Source: Ramlibacter agri
GTDB taxonomy: Bacteria; Pseudomonadota; Gammaproteobacteria; Burkholderiales; Burkholderiaceae_C
DNA length: 64,000 nucleotides
Assembly (NCBI RefSeq): GCF_012927085.1
Contig: NZ_JABBFX010000001.1
Coordinates: forward strand, 3,766,217-3,830,216
Direction: 5' to 3'
Shown here: piece after piece, positions 17,036-26,216 of the stretch
Position numbering within the stretch: the stretch's first letter is position 1
How the letters are laid out: each line of letters starts with the position of its first letter
Notes under the pieces: generated by a model
The model's input: the letters and a program-made list of their open reading frames with translations, nothing else
The model's database searches: none
Told to the model about the DNA's origin: nothing
Translations under genes and position numbers: made by a program

Positions 17036-18310
17036 TCACGGCCGCGTGAAGCGCGTGCCTGCGGGACGTCCTTCGACATGCAACTGCGCCACCACCTCCG
17101 CCGTCTGCGCCAGCAGCTTGCCCTTGCGCCACACCTTCAGGCGATTCGCCCGCAGCCGGATCGCCTCGACCACGTCGCGGGCCTGCAGCAGCACGAAGCT
17201 CGCATCGCAGCCCGGCGCGAGGCCGTAGCCCTGCAGGTGCATCACCTTCGCTGCATTCACCGTCACCGCGGCGAAGCAGGCGTGGATGCCCTTCTGGCTG
17301 GTCATCTGCGCCACGTGCAGGCCCATGTGCGCCACCTCCAGCATGTCGGCGCTGCCCATGCCGTACCAGGGATCCATCACGCAGTCGTGCCCGAAGGCGA
17401 CGTTGACGCCGGCGGCCAGCAGCTCCGGCACGCGCGTCATGCCGCGCCGCTTGGGGTAGCTGTCGTGCCGACCCTGCAAGGTGATGTTGATCAGCGGGTT
17501 GGCGATGACGCTGACGCCGCTCTCGGCGATCAACGGAATCAGCTTGCTGACGTAGTAGTTGTCCATGCTGTGCATGGAGGTGCAGTGGCTGCCGTTCACG
17601 CGGCCCTGCAGGCCCAGGCGCTGCGCCTCGAAGGCCAGGGTCTCGATGTGGCGCGATTGCGGGTCGTCCGTCTCGTCGCAATGCATGTCGACCAGCTTGC
17701 CGCGCTCCGCGGCGATCTCGCACAGGAGCTTCACGCTGTCCGCGCCCTGCGCCATGGTGCGCTCGAAGTGCGGGATGCCGCCGACGACGTCCACGCCCAG
17801 GTCCAGCGCGCGCAGCAGGCTCTGCACGCCGCCCTTGGTGCGCAGCACGCCGTCCTGCGGGAAGGCCACCAGCTGCAGGTCGAGGTAGGGCGCGACGCGC
17901 TTCTTCACCTCCAGCATCGCTTCCACCGGCAGCAGGCTCGGGTCGCTGGTGTCCACGTGGCTGCGGATCGCCAGCAGGCCGCGCGCGACCGCCCAGTCGC
18001 AGTAGGCCAGTGCGCGCGCGACCAGGTCCTCCGCTTTCAGCAGCGGCTTCAGCTCGCCCCACAGCGCGATGCCTTCCAGCAAGGTGCCGCTCTCGTTGAC
18101 CCGCGGCAGGCCGTAGCTGAGCGTCGCGTCCATGTGGAAGTGCGGGTCGCAGAAGGGCGGTGCCAGCAGCTGGCCGCCGGCATCGATGGTCTCCAGCGCG
18201 GGAGCATGCAGGCCAGGCGCGAGCTCCGCGATCTTGCCGCCTTGCACTGCGACGGACATGCCCGTGCGGCCATCGGGCAGGCTGGCGTTGGTGAGGAGCA
18301 GGTCGAGCAT
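17036..18310 (-). CDS. codA: Cytosine deaminase
   Basis: A 424-residue amidohydrolase close in length and sequence to E. coli CodA (427). Metal and active-site residues are all present: HFH (His57, His59), HCDETDD (the His/Glu pair corresponding to E. coli His214/Glu217), SHCTSMHS, and GHDCVMDPWY with the catalytic Asp. It should deaminate cytosine, and perhaps related bases, to uracil plus ammonia. It is the first gene of a minus-strand operon that continues through the NTF2-like, PuuE-like, ABC-transporter and racemase-family genes. A perfect palindrome and a TATAAA box lie directly upstream, and no ribosome-binding site is visible. Confidence 0.93.
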   Translation of the reverse strand: MLDLLLTNASLPDGRTGMSVAVQGGKIAELAPGLHAPALETIDAGGQLLAPPFCDPHFHMDATLSYGLPRVNESGTLLEGIALWGELKPLLKAEDLVARALAYCDWAVARGLLAIRSHVDTSDPSLLPVEAMLEVKKRVAPYLDLQLVAFPQDGVLRTKGGVQSLLRALDLGVDVVGGIPHFERTMAQGADSVKLLCEIAAERGKLVDMHCDETDDPQSRHIETLAFEAQRLGLQGRVNGSHCTSMHSMDNYYVSKLIPLIAESGVSVIANPLINITLQGRHDSYPKRRGMTRVPELLAAGVNVAFGHDCVMDPWYGMGSADMLEVAHMGLHVAQMTSQKGIHACFAAVTVNAAKVMHLQGYGLAPGCDASFVLLQARDVVEAIRLRANRLKVWRKGKLLAQTAEVVAQLHVEGRPAGTRFTRP

Positions 18311-18315
18311 GTCCG

Positions 18316-18347
18316 ATTTATAGCCTTTCCATGACCTCCAAGGTCAT
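18316..18347 (-). promoter_or_regulatory. codA promoter/operator region with perfect inverted repeat
   Basis: ATGACCT-CCA-AGGTCAT at 18331-18347 is a perfect 7+3+7 inverted repeat between the divergent codA and NTF2-like genes. On the minus strand a TATAAAT box occupies 18316-18322, so transcription would begin at about the codA ATG (18310), suggesting a leaderless mRNA. A weak -35 (ATGACC, spacer 19) overlaps the repeat. The geometry fits an operator for a dimeric regulator, whose gene is not in the window. Confidence 0.5.
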
Positions 18348-18401
18348 CGCCACGCGGCGAGCGGCCGCGAACAATGGCTCCATCGTCAACGAAAGGAGCC
18401 C

Positions 18402-18779
18402 ATGATGAACCTTCCCGCCATCGAACGCCTGGTCGACAGCCACCTGGCCGCCTATTGCGACGCCGACGCCGCCCGCCGCGCCAGCGCCATCCGCGCCGCC
18501 TGGAACGCCGACGGCAGCCTGGTCGACCCGCCGCTGGCCGCCCGCGGCCACCAGGGCATCTCGGACCAGGCCGCGACCTTGCTGTCGCAGTTTCCGCAGC
18601 ACCGCTTCGAGCGCAGCACCGCGGTGGATGCGCACCACGACTTCCTGCGCTATGGCTGGCGGCTGGTGAACGCCGATGGCGCGGCGGTGCTGGAGGGCGT
18701 CGACGTCGCGGAGCTGGACGTCGATGGCAAGCTCCTGCGTGTCGTCGGCTTCTTCGGCGCGCAGCCGGCGGCCGTCTAG
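18402..18779 (+). CDS. NTF2/SnoaL-like protein
   Basis: A 125-residue protein (124 from the second ATG) with the SnoaL-like pattern: an N-terminal helix pair (LVDSHLAAYCDADAARRASA), an acidic strand (AAWNADGSLVDPP) and a C-terminal sheet ending VDGKLLRVVGFFGAQP. The start has an excellent ribosome-binding site, AAAGGAG. It is the only plus-strand gene between two minus-strand catabolic operons and is divergent from codA, with a shared 91-base control region. The stop overlaps the convergent permease gene by four bases. A binding or isomerase role in the same pathway is possible but unproven. Confidence 0.78.
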   Translation: MMNLPAIERLVDSHLAAYCDADAARRASAIRAAWNADGSLVDPPLAARGHQGISDQAATLLSQFPQHRFERSTAVDAHHDFLRYGWRLVNADGAAVLEGVDVAELDVDGKLLRVVGFFGAQPAAV

Positions 18780-19699
18780 CGCTCGCCCTTGCGATACGGC
18801 TTCATCAAGGCCTGCGGATAGGCCGCCCGCCGCGCAACGAGCACCAGCGCCAGGATCGACAAGGCATACGGCAGCATCAGGTACACCTGGTACGGGAGCA
18901 CCGCCGCGCCGGACTGCTGCAGCCGCAGTTGCAATGCGTCGAAGAAGGCGAACAGCAGCGCCCCGGCCAAGGCCTTGCCGGGGCGCCAGCTGGCGAACAC
19001 CACCAGCGCCACGCAGATCCAGCCACGCCCGTTGACCATGTTGAAGAAGAAGGCGTCGAAGGCCGACAAGGTCAGGAAGGCGCCGGCCACGCCCATCAAG
19101 GCCGAGCCCGCGATCACCGCGCCGCTGCGCGCCGCCAGCACCGACACGCCCTGGCTCTCCGCGGCCTGCGGGTTCTCGCCCACCATGCGCAGGGCCAGGC
19201 CGGCGGGCGTGCGATAGAGCAGCCACGCGACCACCGGCACGAGCAGCAGGGCCAGCAAGGTCAGCGGCGTCTGCGCCGACAGGATGGGGATGCCGAGTCC
19301 CTCCATCGGCGCGAAGGGCTTCACCGTCGGCGGCGTGTTCACCTTGGGAAAGCTCACGCGATACGCGTAGGAGCTGAGCGAGGTCGCCAGCAGCGTGATG
19401 CCGATCCCCGACACGTGCTGTGACAGCGCCAGCCCCACGGTCAGGAATGCGTGCAAGGCGCCGAACACCGCGCCGGTGCCGGCCGCCACCGCCACGCCGG
19501 CCCACAAGGGCCAGCCCGCGTACACCGCCAGCCAGCCGGTGAAGGCGCCCGCGACCATGATGCCTTCGATGCCCAGGTTCAGCACGCCGGCGCGCTCGCA
19601 CAGCAGCACGCCCAAGGTGCCGAAGATCAGGGGCGTGGCGATGCGCAGCACCGCGATCCACAGCGCCTGGTTGGCCAGCAGCTCCAGCAGGGCCTGCAT
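18776..19699 (-). CDS. BMP-type nucleoside/nucleobase ABC transporter permease (second)
   Basis: A 307-residue polytopic protein of the YufQ/NupQ-like permease group, which pairs with BMP-family lipoproteins/binding proteins. The family segment LCERAGVLNLGIEGIMVAGA near residues 33-52 and VGENPQAAESQGVSV near the middle are diagnostic. It overlaps the first permease by ATGA and is the final gene of the URC/uptake operon. Confidence 0.9.
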   Translation of the reverse strand: MQALLELLANQALWIAVLRIATPLIFGTLGVLLCERAGVLNLGIEGIMVAGAFTGWLAVYAGWPLWAGVAVAAGTGAVFGALHAFLTVGLALSQHVSGIGITLLATSLSSYAYRVSFPKVNTPPTVKPFAPMEGLGIPILSAQTPLTLLALLLVPVVAWLLYRTPAGLALRMVGENPQAAESQGVSVLAARSGAVIAGSALMGVAGAFLTLSAFDAFFFNMVNGRGWICVALVVFASWRPGKALAGALLFAFFDALQLRLQQSGAAVLPYQVYLMLPYALSILALVLVARRAAYPQALMKPYRKGER

Positions 19700-20763
19700 C
19701 AGCGCCACCGCAAGCGATATTGCGCGAGCAGCGTCGCCACCAGCACCGCGATCAGCGAGGCCGAGACGATGACGTCGGCGATATAGGTCGGCACGCCGAT
19801 CACGCGGCTCATGCTGTCCGCGCCCACCAGCACGCCGGCCACGAACACCGCGGCCGCCAGCAGCGCCAGTGGATGCAGGCCCGCCAGCATCGCGATGACG
19901 ATGCCGCTGTAGCCGTAGCCGGGCGACATGTCGAGCGTCACATAGCCGGTGCGCCCGGCCACCTCGATGGCGCCCGCCAGCCCGGCGAGTCCGCCGGAGA
20001 CGATGGCGACGCCGGCCAGGGTGCGCAGCGGCGGCACGCCAGCGAAGGCGGCGGCGCGCGGGTTCGCCCCGAGCGCGCGCAGGTCGAAGCCGAACACGGT
20101 GTACTTGAACACGGCCCACAGCAGCACGGCCAGCCCGCAAGCGAGCAGCAGCCCGCTGTGCACCCGCGTGCCTTGCACCAGCTTCGATAGCTCCAGCCCT
20201 TGCTGCAGCGCGACGCTTTGCGGCCAGCCCATGGCGCCGGGATCCTTCATCGGTCCATCCAGCAGCGCGGACACGGCCAGCAGCACGATGAAATTGAGCA
20301 GCAGGGTCGTGACCACCTCGTCGACGCCGAGCCGTGCCTTCAGCAGCGCGGGCCCGAGCAGGAGCAGGGCGCCGGCCAGCGCCGCGGCGAGGAACATCAA
20401 GGGAAGAAGCAGGGCGGATGGCAGGTCGAAGCCGGTACCGCCATGCAGCCCGCCCACGGCGACTGCGGCGAGCGCGCCGGCATAGAGCTGGCCTTCGGCG
20501 CCGATGTTGAACAGGCGGGCCCTGAAGGCAACGGCTGCGGCCAGGCCGGTAAGGATCAGGGGCGTGGCGCGCGTCAGCGTTTCGGTCCAGGCGAAGAGCG
20601 AGCCGAAGCCGCCTTTCACGAGCGCCGCCCACGTCGGCGCGACGGGTGCGCCGGCCCAGAGGACGAGGAGGGAGCTGACGAGGAGGGTGAAGGCGATGGC
20701 GCCGATGGGAGCAAGGGTGAGTGCAAGGGGGGAGATGGCCGGACGCTTTTCGAGGCGCATCAT
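19699..20763 (-). CDS. BMP-type nucleoside/nucleobase ABC transporter permease (first)
   Basis: A 354-residue polytopic permease of the YufP/NupP-like group. The conserved segments ATPLILTGLAAAVAFRARLF and NIGAEGQLYAGA mark the family, as does LGANPRAAAFAGVP. The start is ATGATG: ATG 20763 overlaps the ATPase stop, and the next in-frame ATG is at 20760. It works with the second permease, the two-domain ATPase and the BMP-type binding protein. Confidence 0.9.
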   Translation of the reverse strand: MMRLEKRPAISPLALTLAPIGAIAFTLLVSSLLVLWAGAPVAPTWAALVKGGFGSLFAWTETLTRATPLILTGLAAAVAFRARLFNIGAEGQLYAGALAAVAVGGLHGGTGFDLPSALLLPLMFLAAALAGALLLLGPALLKARLGVDEVVTTLLLNFIVLLAVSALLDGPMKDPGAMGWPQSVALQQGLELSKLVQGTRVHSGLLLACGLAVLLWAVFKYTVFGFDLRALGANPRAAAFAGVPPLRTLAGVAIVSGGLAGLAGAIEVAGRTGYVTLDMSPGYGYSGIVIAMLAGLHPLALLAAAVFVAGVLVGADSMSRVIGVPTYIADVIVSASLIAVLVATLLAQYRLRWR

Positions 20764-22283
20764 CTGGCTCCTGCCATGGCGAGGCCGATCTGTTCGCGGG
20801 TCCAGCCGCTGGCCGGCAGGGCCGGCGTGAGATTGCCTGCGTGCATCACTGCGATGCGGTCGCCCAGCGCCAGCACCTCGTCGAGGTCGTCGGAGATCAG
20901 CAGCACGGCGGCGCCGGCGTCGCGCGCGGCCAGCAATTGCTGCTGCACGTAGGCGACGGCGCCGACGTCGAGACCCCAGGTCGGCTGGTGCGCGACGATC
21001 AGCCGCGGCGCGCCGCCTTCGGGCGACAGCAGCGCGCGGCCGAGGATCAGCTTCTGCATGTTGCCGCCTGAGAGGGCGCGCGCGGGCACGTCCAGCCCGC
21101 CGCCGCGCACATCGAAGGCGCGTTCGATCGCCAGGGCATGGGCCCGCGCAGCTGCGCGCCGCACCAGCGGTCCGCGGCGGAACGCGCGGCTGCGCAGGCG
21201 CTCCGCCACCGCGTTCTCCCACACCGGCAAGTCGCCGACGACGCCGGTGCCATGGCGGTCTTCCGGGATGCGCGCCACGCCCTTGCGCACCAGCCACGCC
21301 GGGTCGGCTGCCAGCGGCGAACCGCCCAAGGTGACGCTTCCCGACACGGCCGGACGCATGCCACAAAGCAGTTCGGCCAACGCGAGCTGCCCATTGCCGG
21401 AGACACCCGCGATCGCCGTGATCTCGCCCGCGCGCAGTTGCAGCGACGCATCCACCAGGCGCTCGCGTCCCGCGCCGGTACCCACGTTCTCCAGCCCACA
21501 CACCACCGGCCGCGCAGCCACCGTGGAAGGCCGCGCCTGTGGCAATGCCACGTCCTGGCCCACCATCCAGCGCGCCAGTTCGGCCGGCTGCGTGTCCGTC
21601 GTCTTCGCCTCGGCCACCACGCGCCCGGCGCGCAGCACCACGACACGCAGCGCCACCCGCATCACTTCGGCCAGCTTGTGCGTGATGAAGATGATGGACA
21701 GGCCTTGCGCCACCATGTCGGCCAGGGTGCGGAACAGTGCCTCGCTTTCCTGTGGCGTCAGCACCGCCGTCGGCTCGTCCAGGATCAGGATGCGCGCACC
21801 GCGATACAGGGCCTTGAGGATCTCGACGCGCTGGCGTTCGCCCACCGACAGGGCGCCCACCATCGCATCCGGCGCCACCGCCAGCCCGAAACGTTGCGCC
21901 ACGGCGAGCAGCTTCGCACGCGCCTCGGCGCGTCGTGTGAAAGGACGCCAGAAGGGTTCGGTGCCCAGCACCACGTTCTCGAGCACCGTCAGGTTGTCGG
22001 CCAGCGTGAAATGCTGGTGCGCCATGCCGATGCCCGCGGCCAGCGCGGCGCGCGGCTGCCCCAGCGGCAGCTCGCGGCCGAACACCTCGATGCGTCCTGC
22101 GTCGGGCGTGTAGTGCCCGAACAGGATGGAGACCAGGGTGGATTTGCCGGCGCCGTTCTCGCCCAGCAGGCCCAGCACCTCGCCGGCGGCCAGCTGCAGC
22201 GAGATGCCGTCGTTGGCCAGCACCGGGCCGAAGCGCTTCGCGATGCGCTCCATCCGCAGCACCGGGGCTGCGGCTACTTCCAT
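20760..22283 (-). CDS. BMP-type nucleoside/nucleobase ABC transporter ATPase (two-domain)
   Basis: A 507-residue protein with tandem ABC domains. The first has Walker A GENGAGKST and signature LSVGERQRVEILKAL; the second has the degenerate Walker A GVSGNGQLALAELL and signature LSGGNMQKLILGRAL, the standard arrangement of CUT2/BMP importer ATPases. ATG at 22283 lies inside the last codons of the nucleosidase gene (10-base overlap); a later ATG at 22253 is the alternative. It energises import through the two permeases downstream. Confidence 0.9.
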   Translation of the reverse strand: MEVAAAPVLRMERIAKRFGPVLANDGISLQLAAGEVLGLLGENGAGKSTLVSILFGHYTPDAGRIEVFGRELPLGQPRAALAAGIGMAHQHFTLADNLTVLENVVLGTEPFWRPFTRRAEARAKLLAVAQRFGLAVAPDAMVGALSVGERQRVEILKALYRGARILILDEPTAVLTPQESEALFRTLADMVAQGLSIIFITHKLAEVMRVALRVVVLRAGRVVAEAKTTDTQPAELARWMVGQDVALPQARPSTVAARPVVCGLENVGTGAGRERLVDASLQLRAGEITAIAGVSGNGQLALAELLCGMRPAVSGSVTLGGSPLAADPAWLVRKGVARIPEDRHGTGVVGDLPVWENAVAERLRSRAFRRGPLVRRAAARAHALAIERAFDVRGGGLDVPARALSGGNMQKLILGRALLSPEGGAPRLIVAHQPTWGLDVGAVAYVQQQLLAARDAGAAVLLISDDLDEVLALGDRIAVMHAGNLTPALPASGWTREQIGLAMAGAR

Positions 22284-23188
22284 GCGGCGAGGAAGGCCAG
22301 CAGCACGTTGGCCGAGTTGTCCGCGGCGATCTTGAAAAAGGTGCCGATCTCGTTCTCGCCTTCGCCGCCACCGGCCAGGTCCGACAGCGAACGGAAGGCG
22401 ATGAAGGGCACGCCGTTGGCATAGGCCACCTGCGCCATCGCCGCCGTCTCCATGTCCAGCACGTTGGCCTCGAACGTCTTGAAGGCGTATTCGCGCAACG
22501 AAGCGTTGTCGACGAAGGCCTGGCCCGACACGCCGTTGCCGCCCACCACCAGCTGCGGCTGGTGCCCCAGGCATTTCTGCTCCGTGTCGCAGCGGCCCAG
22601 CGGCACGTCCTTCATCCGGCCGGCGATGGCCAGCAGGCCCGGATCGGCGTCGAACCAGAACTTGTGCTCGGCCTCGCTGCGCCCGGTGGAGCGCACCTCC
22701 ACCTTCTGCGGGAAGAACATGCCGAAGTTGGGAACGGTCGCATCCTTCGCCCAGCCCGGCACCAGGTAGCGGCCCGGCGCGACTTCGCGCGCCGCGATCA
22801 CTTCCAGGTACTGGCCCCAGCGCTGCGCCGCCGTGACGTCGCCGATGTGCAGGCCCGGGTTGACGCCGCCCGCGATGCCGCTGACCACGATGTGCGTCAC
22901 CTTGAAGCGGTCCAGCGCGAGCTGGGTGGTCATCGCGGCATTGGTCATGCTGATGCCGCTCAGGAACAGCACCACCGGCTTGCCCTGCAAGGTGCCGGTG
23001 GTGAACTCCACGCCGTTGGCGCTGAACTTCTGCGGCTGCTGCACCTTCGACAGCAGCAGCGACAGCTCGGGCTGGAAGGCGGAGATCACCGCGATGCGCG
23101 GGGTCTCGTCCAGGGCGGGCGCCGCGGAAGCGAGGAGGGTTGCCAGGGCGAGCCCGCCCGCGAGCAGGCAGCGGAGCAGCTTGCGCAT
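22274..23188 (-). CDS. Exported MTA/SAH nucleosidase-like (purine/pyrimidine nucleoside hydrolase-type) protein
   Basis: A 304-residue member of the nucleoside phosphorylase/MTAN superfamily with a clear Sec signal peptide (MRKLLRCLLAGGLALATLLA, cut near Ala-Pro-Ala), so it should act in the periplasm. Catalytic elements aligned to E. coli MTAN are retained: Glu in QPELSLL (Glu12 equivalent), Glu in VLDMETAAMA (Glu174) and Asp in FRSLSDLAGG (Asp197). It likely cleaves the N-glycosidic bond of a nucleoside to free the base. It lies between the binding protein and the ATPase of the importer, implying that base release is coupled to uptake. An unusually long insert (about residues 150-215, with two Cys) separates it from cytoplasmic MTANs. 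Confidence 0.82.
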   Translation of the reverse strand: MRKLLRCLLAGGLALATLLASAAPALDETPRIAVISAFQPELSLLLSKVQQPQKFSANGVEFTTGTLQGKPVVLFLSGISMTNAAMTTQLALDRFKVTHIVVSGIAGGVNPGLHIGDVTAAQRWGQYLEVIAAREVAPGRYLVPGWAKDATVPNFGMFFPQKVEVRSTGRSEAEHKFWFDADPGLLAIAGRMKDVPLGRCDTEQKCLGHQPQLVVGGNGVSGQAFVDNASLREYAFKTFEANVLDMETAAMAQVAYANGVPFIAFRSLSDLAGGGEGENEIGTFFKIAADNSANVLLAFLAAWK

Positions 23189-23192
23189 CGCC

Positions 23193-24188
23193 TTACTTCG
23201 CCGAGGACTTGGGCTGGCTGTCGTTCACCGGCACGGTGAACTTGCCGTCGCGGATGGCCTGTTCCCTGGCCTTGACCTTGGCGACGACCTCCGGCGGCAC
23301 CTTCTTCTCGAAGCTGCCCAGCGGAGCCAGTTCGCTGCCCTTGTGCTTCATCATCGAGTACTGGCCATAGTCTTCGGCGGTGAACTTGCCGTCCTTCACC
23401 TTCTTCAGCGCCAGGTCGATGGTCGGCTCCATGTTCCACAGGGCCGAGGCGACGACGGTGTCGGGGTACTTGTCCTGCGTGTTGATCACGTTGCCGACGG
23501 CGAGCTTGCTGCGCTCCTTGGCGGCGTCCGACACGCCGAAGCGCTCGGCATACAGCAGGTCCGCGCCCTGGTCGATCATGGCGAAGGCCGCTTCCTTGGC
23601 CTTGGGCGGATCGAACCAGCTGTTGATGAAGGTGACGGTGAATTCCACCTTGGGGTTGGTTTCCTTCGCGCCGGCCATGAACGCGTGCATCAGGCGGTTG
23701 ACCTCGGGAATGGGGAAGCCGCCGACCATGCCGATCCGGTTCGACTTGGTCATGCCGCCGGCGATCATGCCCGTGAGGTAGGCCGGCTCCTGGATGTAGT
23801 TGTCGAACACGCTGAAGTTGGGCGCCTGCGGCTTGCCCGAGCTGCCCATGAGGAAGGCGGTCTTGGGGAAGTCCTTGGCCACCTTGCGCGCCGCGGCTTC
23901 GACGGCGAAGGACTCGCCGACGATCAGCTGGTTGCCGGCGGTGGCGTACTCGCGCAGCACCCGCTCGTAGTCGGCGTTGGCCACGTTCTCGCTGGCCTTG
24001 TACTCGATCTCGCCGCGCGCCTCCGCCGCCTTCAGCGCCTTGTGGATGCGGCTCACCCACTGCTGCTCGAAGGGGACGGTGTAGACGGCGGCGACCTTGG
24101 TCTTCGCCTGGGCGTGGCTGAAGCCCGGTGCGGCAGCGGCCAGGGCGGCCGCGGCCAGCGCCATCAGGTGACGGCGGGTGCAATGCAT
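23193..24188 (-). CDS. BMP-family ABC transporter substrate-binding protein
   Basis: A 331-residue BMP/Med-family periplasmic binding protein. The signal peptide carries two arginines (CTRRHLMALAAAALAAAAPG) and ends at SHAQ. The mature start KTKVAAVYTVPFEQQWVSRI and the segment FPIPEVNRLMHAFMAG are typical of the family, which binds nucleosides, purines and other bases. The start at 24188 has a good ribosome-binding site (AAGGAGA); the open frame upstream has none. Four bases separate it from the nucleosidase gene. Confidence 0.92.
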   Translation of the reverse strand: MHCTRRHLMALAAAALAAAAPGFSHAQAKTKVAAVYTVPFEQQWVSRIHKALKAAEARGEIEYKASENVANADYERVLREYATAGNQLIVGESFAVEAAARKVAKDFPKTAFLMGSSGKPQAPNFSVFDNYIQEPAYLTGMIAGGMTKSNRIGMVGGFPIPEVNRLMHAFMAGAKETNPKVEFTVTFINSWFDPPKAKEAAFAMIDQGADLLYAERFGVSDAAKERSKLAVGNVINTQDKYPDTVVASALWNMEPTIDLALKKVKDGKFTAEDYGQYSMMKHKGSELAPLGSFEKKVPPEVVAKVKAREQAIRDGKFTVPVNDSQPKSSAK

Positions 24189-24293
24189 GGCTCTTCTCCT
24201 TGCGTGATCGGTCGGCAAACCGGTGCAAGCGTCGTGCCAGGCGGCGGAAACGTCAAGCGGGAAGGCGAGGGGAGCCGCTGCCCGCAACCCCGC

Positions 24294-24929
<636 letters not shown>

Positions 24930-24953
24930 GATCGTTGTTCTCAGGTTCGTGTT

Positions 24954-26216
24954 CTAGAAGACGGTGCCATCGCTGGCCACCTGCAGCGGCGGCAGGCCGC
25001 CGCGCCGCTGCTGCGCCAGCGCCCGGCCGGCGGCCCAGCTGCCGCCTTCCAGCACGCAGGCCAGCGGGAAGCGCTGTTCGTCGAGGTGCAATTGCTTGCG
25101 CGCCGCGCGCGCGACCTCGTCCATCAGCGCCACGGTCAGGGCCCGCCATTCGACGATGATCTCGTCGCCGGGCTGCCACAGCTCGCCGGCGGCCGCTTCG
25201 TCGCGCAGGCGCAGCAAGCCGGAGTCGAGCACCAGCCCGCCGTTGCGGTATTCGGGCAGGGCCGTCAGCGCCTCGACGCCGCGCACCTGCACGCCGGCCC
25301 AGGCAAAGGGCTCCAGCAGCGAATAGGTGAGCCACTGCGACAGCTTGTGGAAGGGCACCCAGCCGTCGCTGAGGCCGTCGCCGCGCACGGCCGCATGCCG
25401 CCAGCAATCGCCCAGCGGGATGTTGCCGATGGAGTTGCCCGAAGGCCAGATGCCGGAGCAGCTGGCAAGGACCTGCGACAGGATGTCGTGCGCCGCGACG
25501 TCCGCCGTCGGCGGCACGGCCGGGCCCAGCGGCGAGATGATGACGTCGAAGATGCCGGCAGGCCGCACTTCCTCGTCGCCGAAGATCTCCGGCTGGTCGG
25601 CCATCGCCTCGCCCAGGCGGCGCAGCAGCACGGCACGGCTTTCCAGGCCCACCAGCGGGTTGGCCTCGCTGACCTGGAAGGCGCTGGCGAGGTGGTCGGT
25701 AACCAGCCCGCGCAGGCCGTCGGCATCGGCTTGCAGCGGCCGGGCCTTGTTGCTGGAGAACAGGCCGCTGGTGAAGGCATGGAAGCTGGCGACGCCCAGG
25801 CCTTCGGAGCGGGTGAAGGTCTGGCCCGTGGCCGGCTCGACGTATTTCCAGTCGGGGCCAGCGCCGCCATCGAGCAGCACGCTGACGAAGGCGAGGTCGA
25901 TCAGCGCGTGGGCGCGCTCCACCGGAGGCAAGGGCGCCAGCAGGCGATCGAGCTGCGCCTTGCGGTCGACGCCGCCCGCTTCGAAGTGGCGCCAGCGGCT
26001 GTGGAAGGGCACGTGCAGCTTGGGATAGCGTTGCCGCGTGCTGTCCGCAACCTCGCGTGCCGCGGTGTCCAGGAAGCCTTCGTCCAGGACGAACCACTTG
26101 CTCTCGCCGGCGCGCACGCGCTGCAGCAGCTGCTTGCAGCGGTCGCGGATGACGGGCGTGGTGCGTAGTTGCTCGGCCGCCTGCTGCGCCGCATCCGATT
26201 CCCAGGGAGCGGTCAT
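24954..26216 (-). CDS. DUF1688 / URC4-type uracil catabolism protein
   Basis: A 420-residue protein of the DUF1688 family, the family of Urc4/Urg3 from fungal uracil catabolism. Recognisable segments include RYPKLHVPFHSRWRHFEAGG, GLGVASFHAFTSGLFSS and GIWPSGNSIGNIPLGDCWRH. The enzyme's chemistry is not established; genetically it is required downstream of UPRTase for release of urea and a three-carbon acid. It overlaps the URC1-type gene by ATGA and precedes upp, so the three core pathway genes are contiguous here. No signal peptide or membrane segment is seen. Confidence 0.88.
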   Translation of the reverse strand: MTAPWESDAAQQAAEQLRTTPVIRDRCKQLLQRVRAGESKWFVLDEGFLDTAAREVADSTRQRYPKLHVPFHSRWRHFEAGGVDRKAQLDRLLAPLPPVERAHALIDLAFVSVLLDGGAGPDWKYVEPATGQTFTRSEGLGVASFHAFTSGLFSSNKARPLQADADGLRGLVTDHLASAFQVSEANPLVGLESRAVLLRRLGEAMADQPEIFGDEEVRPAGIFDVIISPLGPAVPPTADVAAHDILSQVLASCSGIWPSGNSIGNIPLGDCWRHAAVRGDGLSDGWVPFHKLSQWLTYSLLEPFAWAGVQVRGVEALTALPEYRNGGLVLDSGLLRLRDEAAAGELWQPGDEIIVEWRALTVALMDEVARAARKQLHLDEQRFPLACVLEGGSWAAGRALAQQRRGGLPPLQVASDGTVF

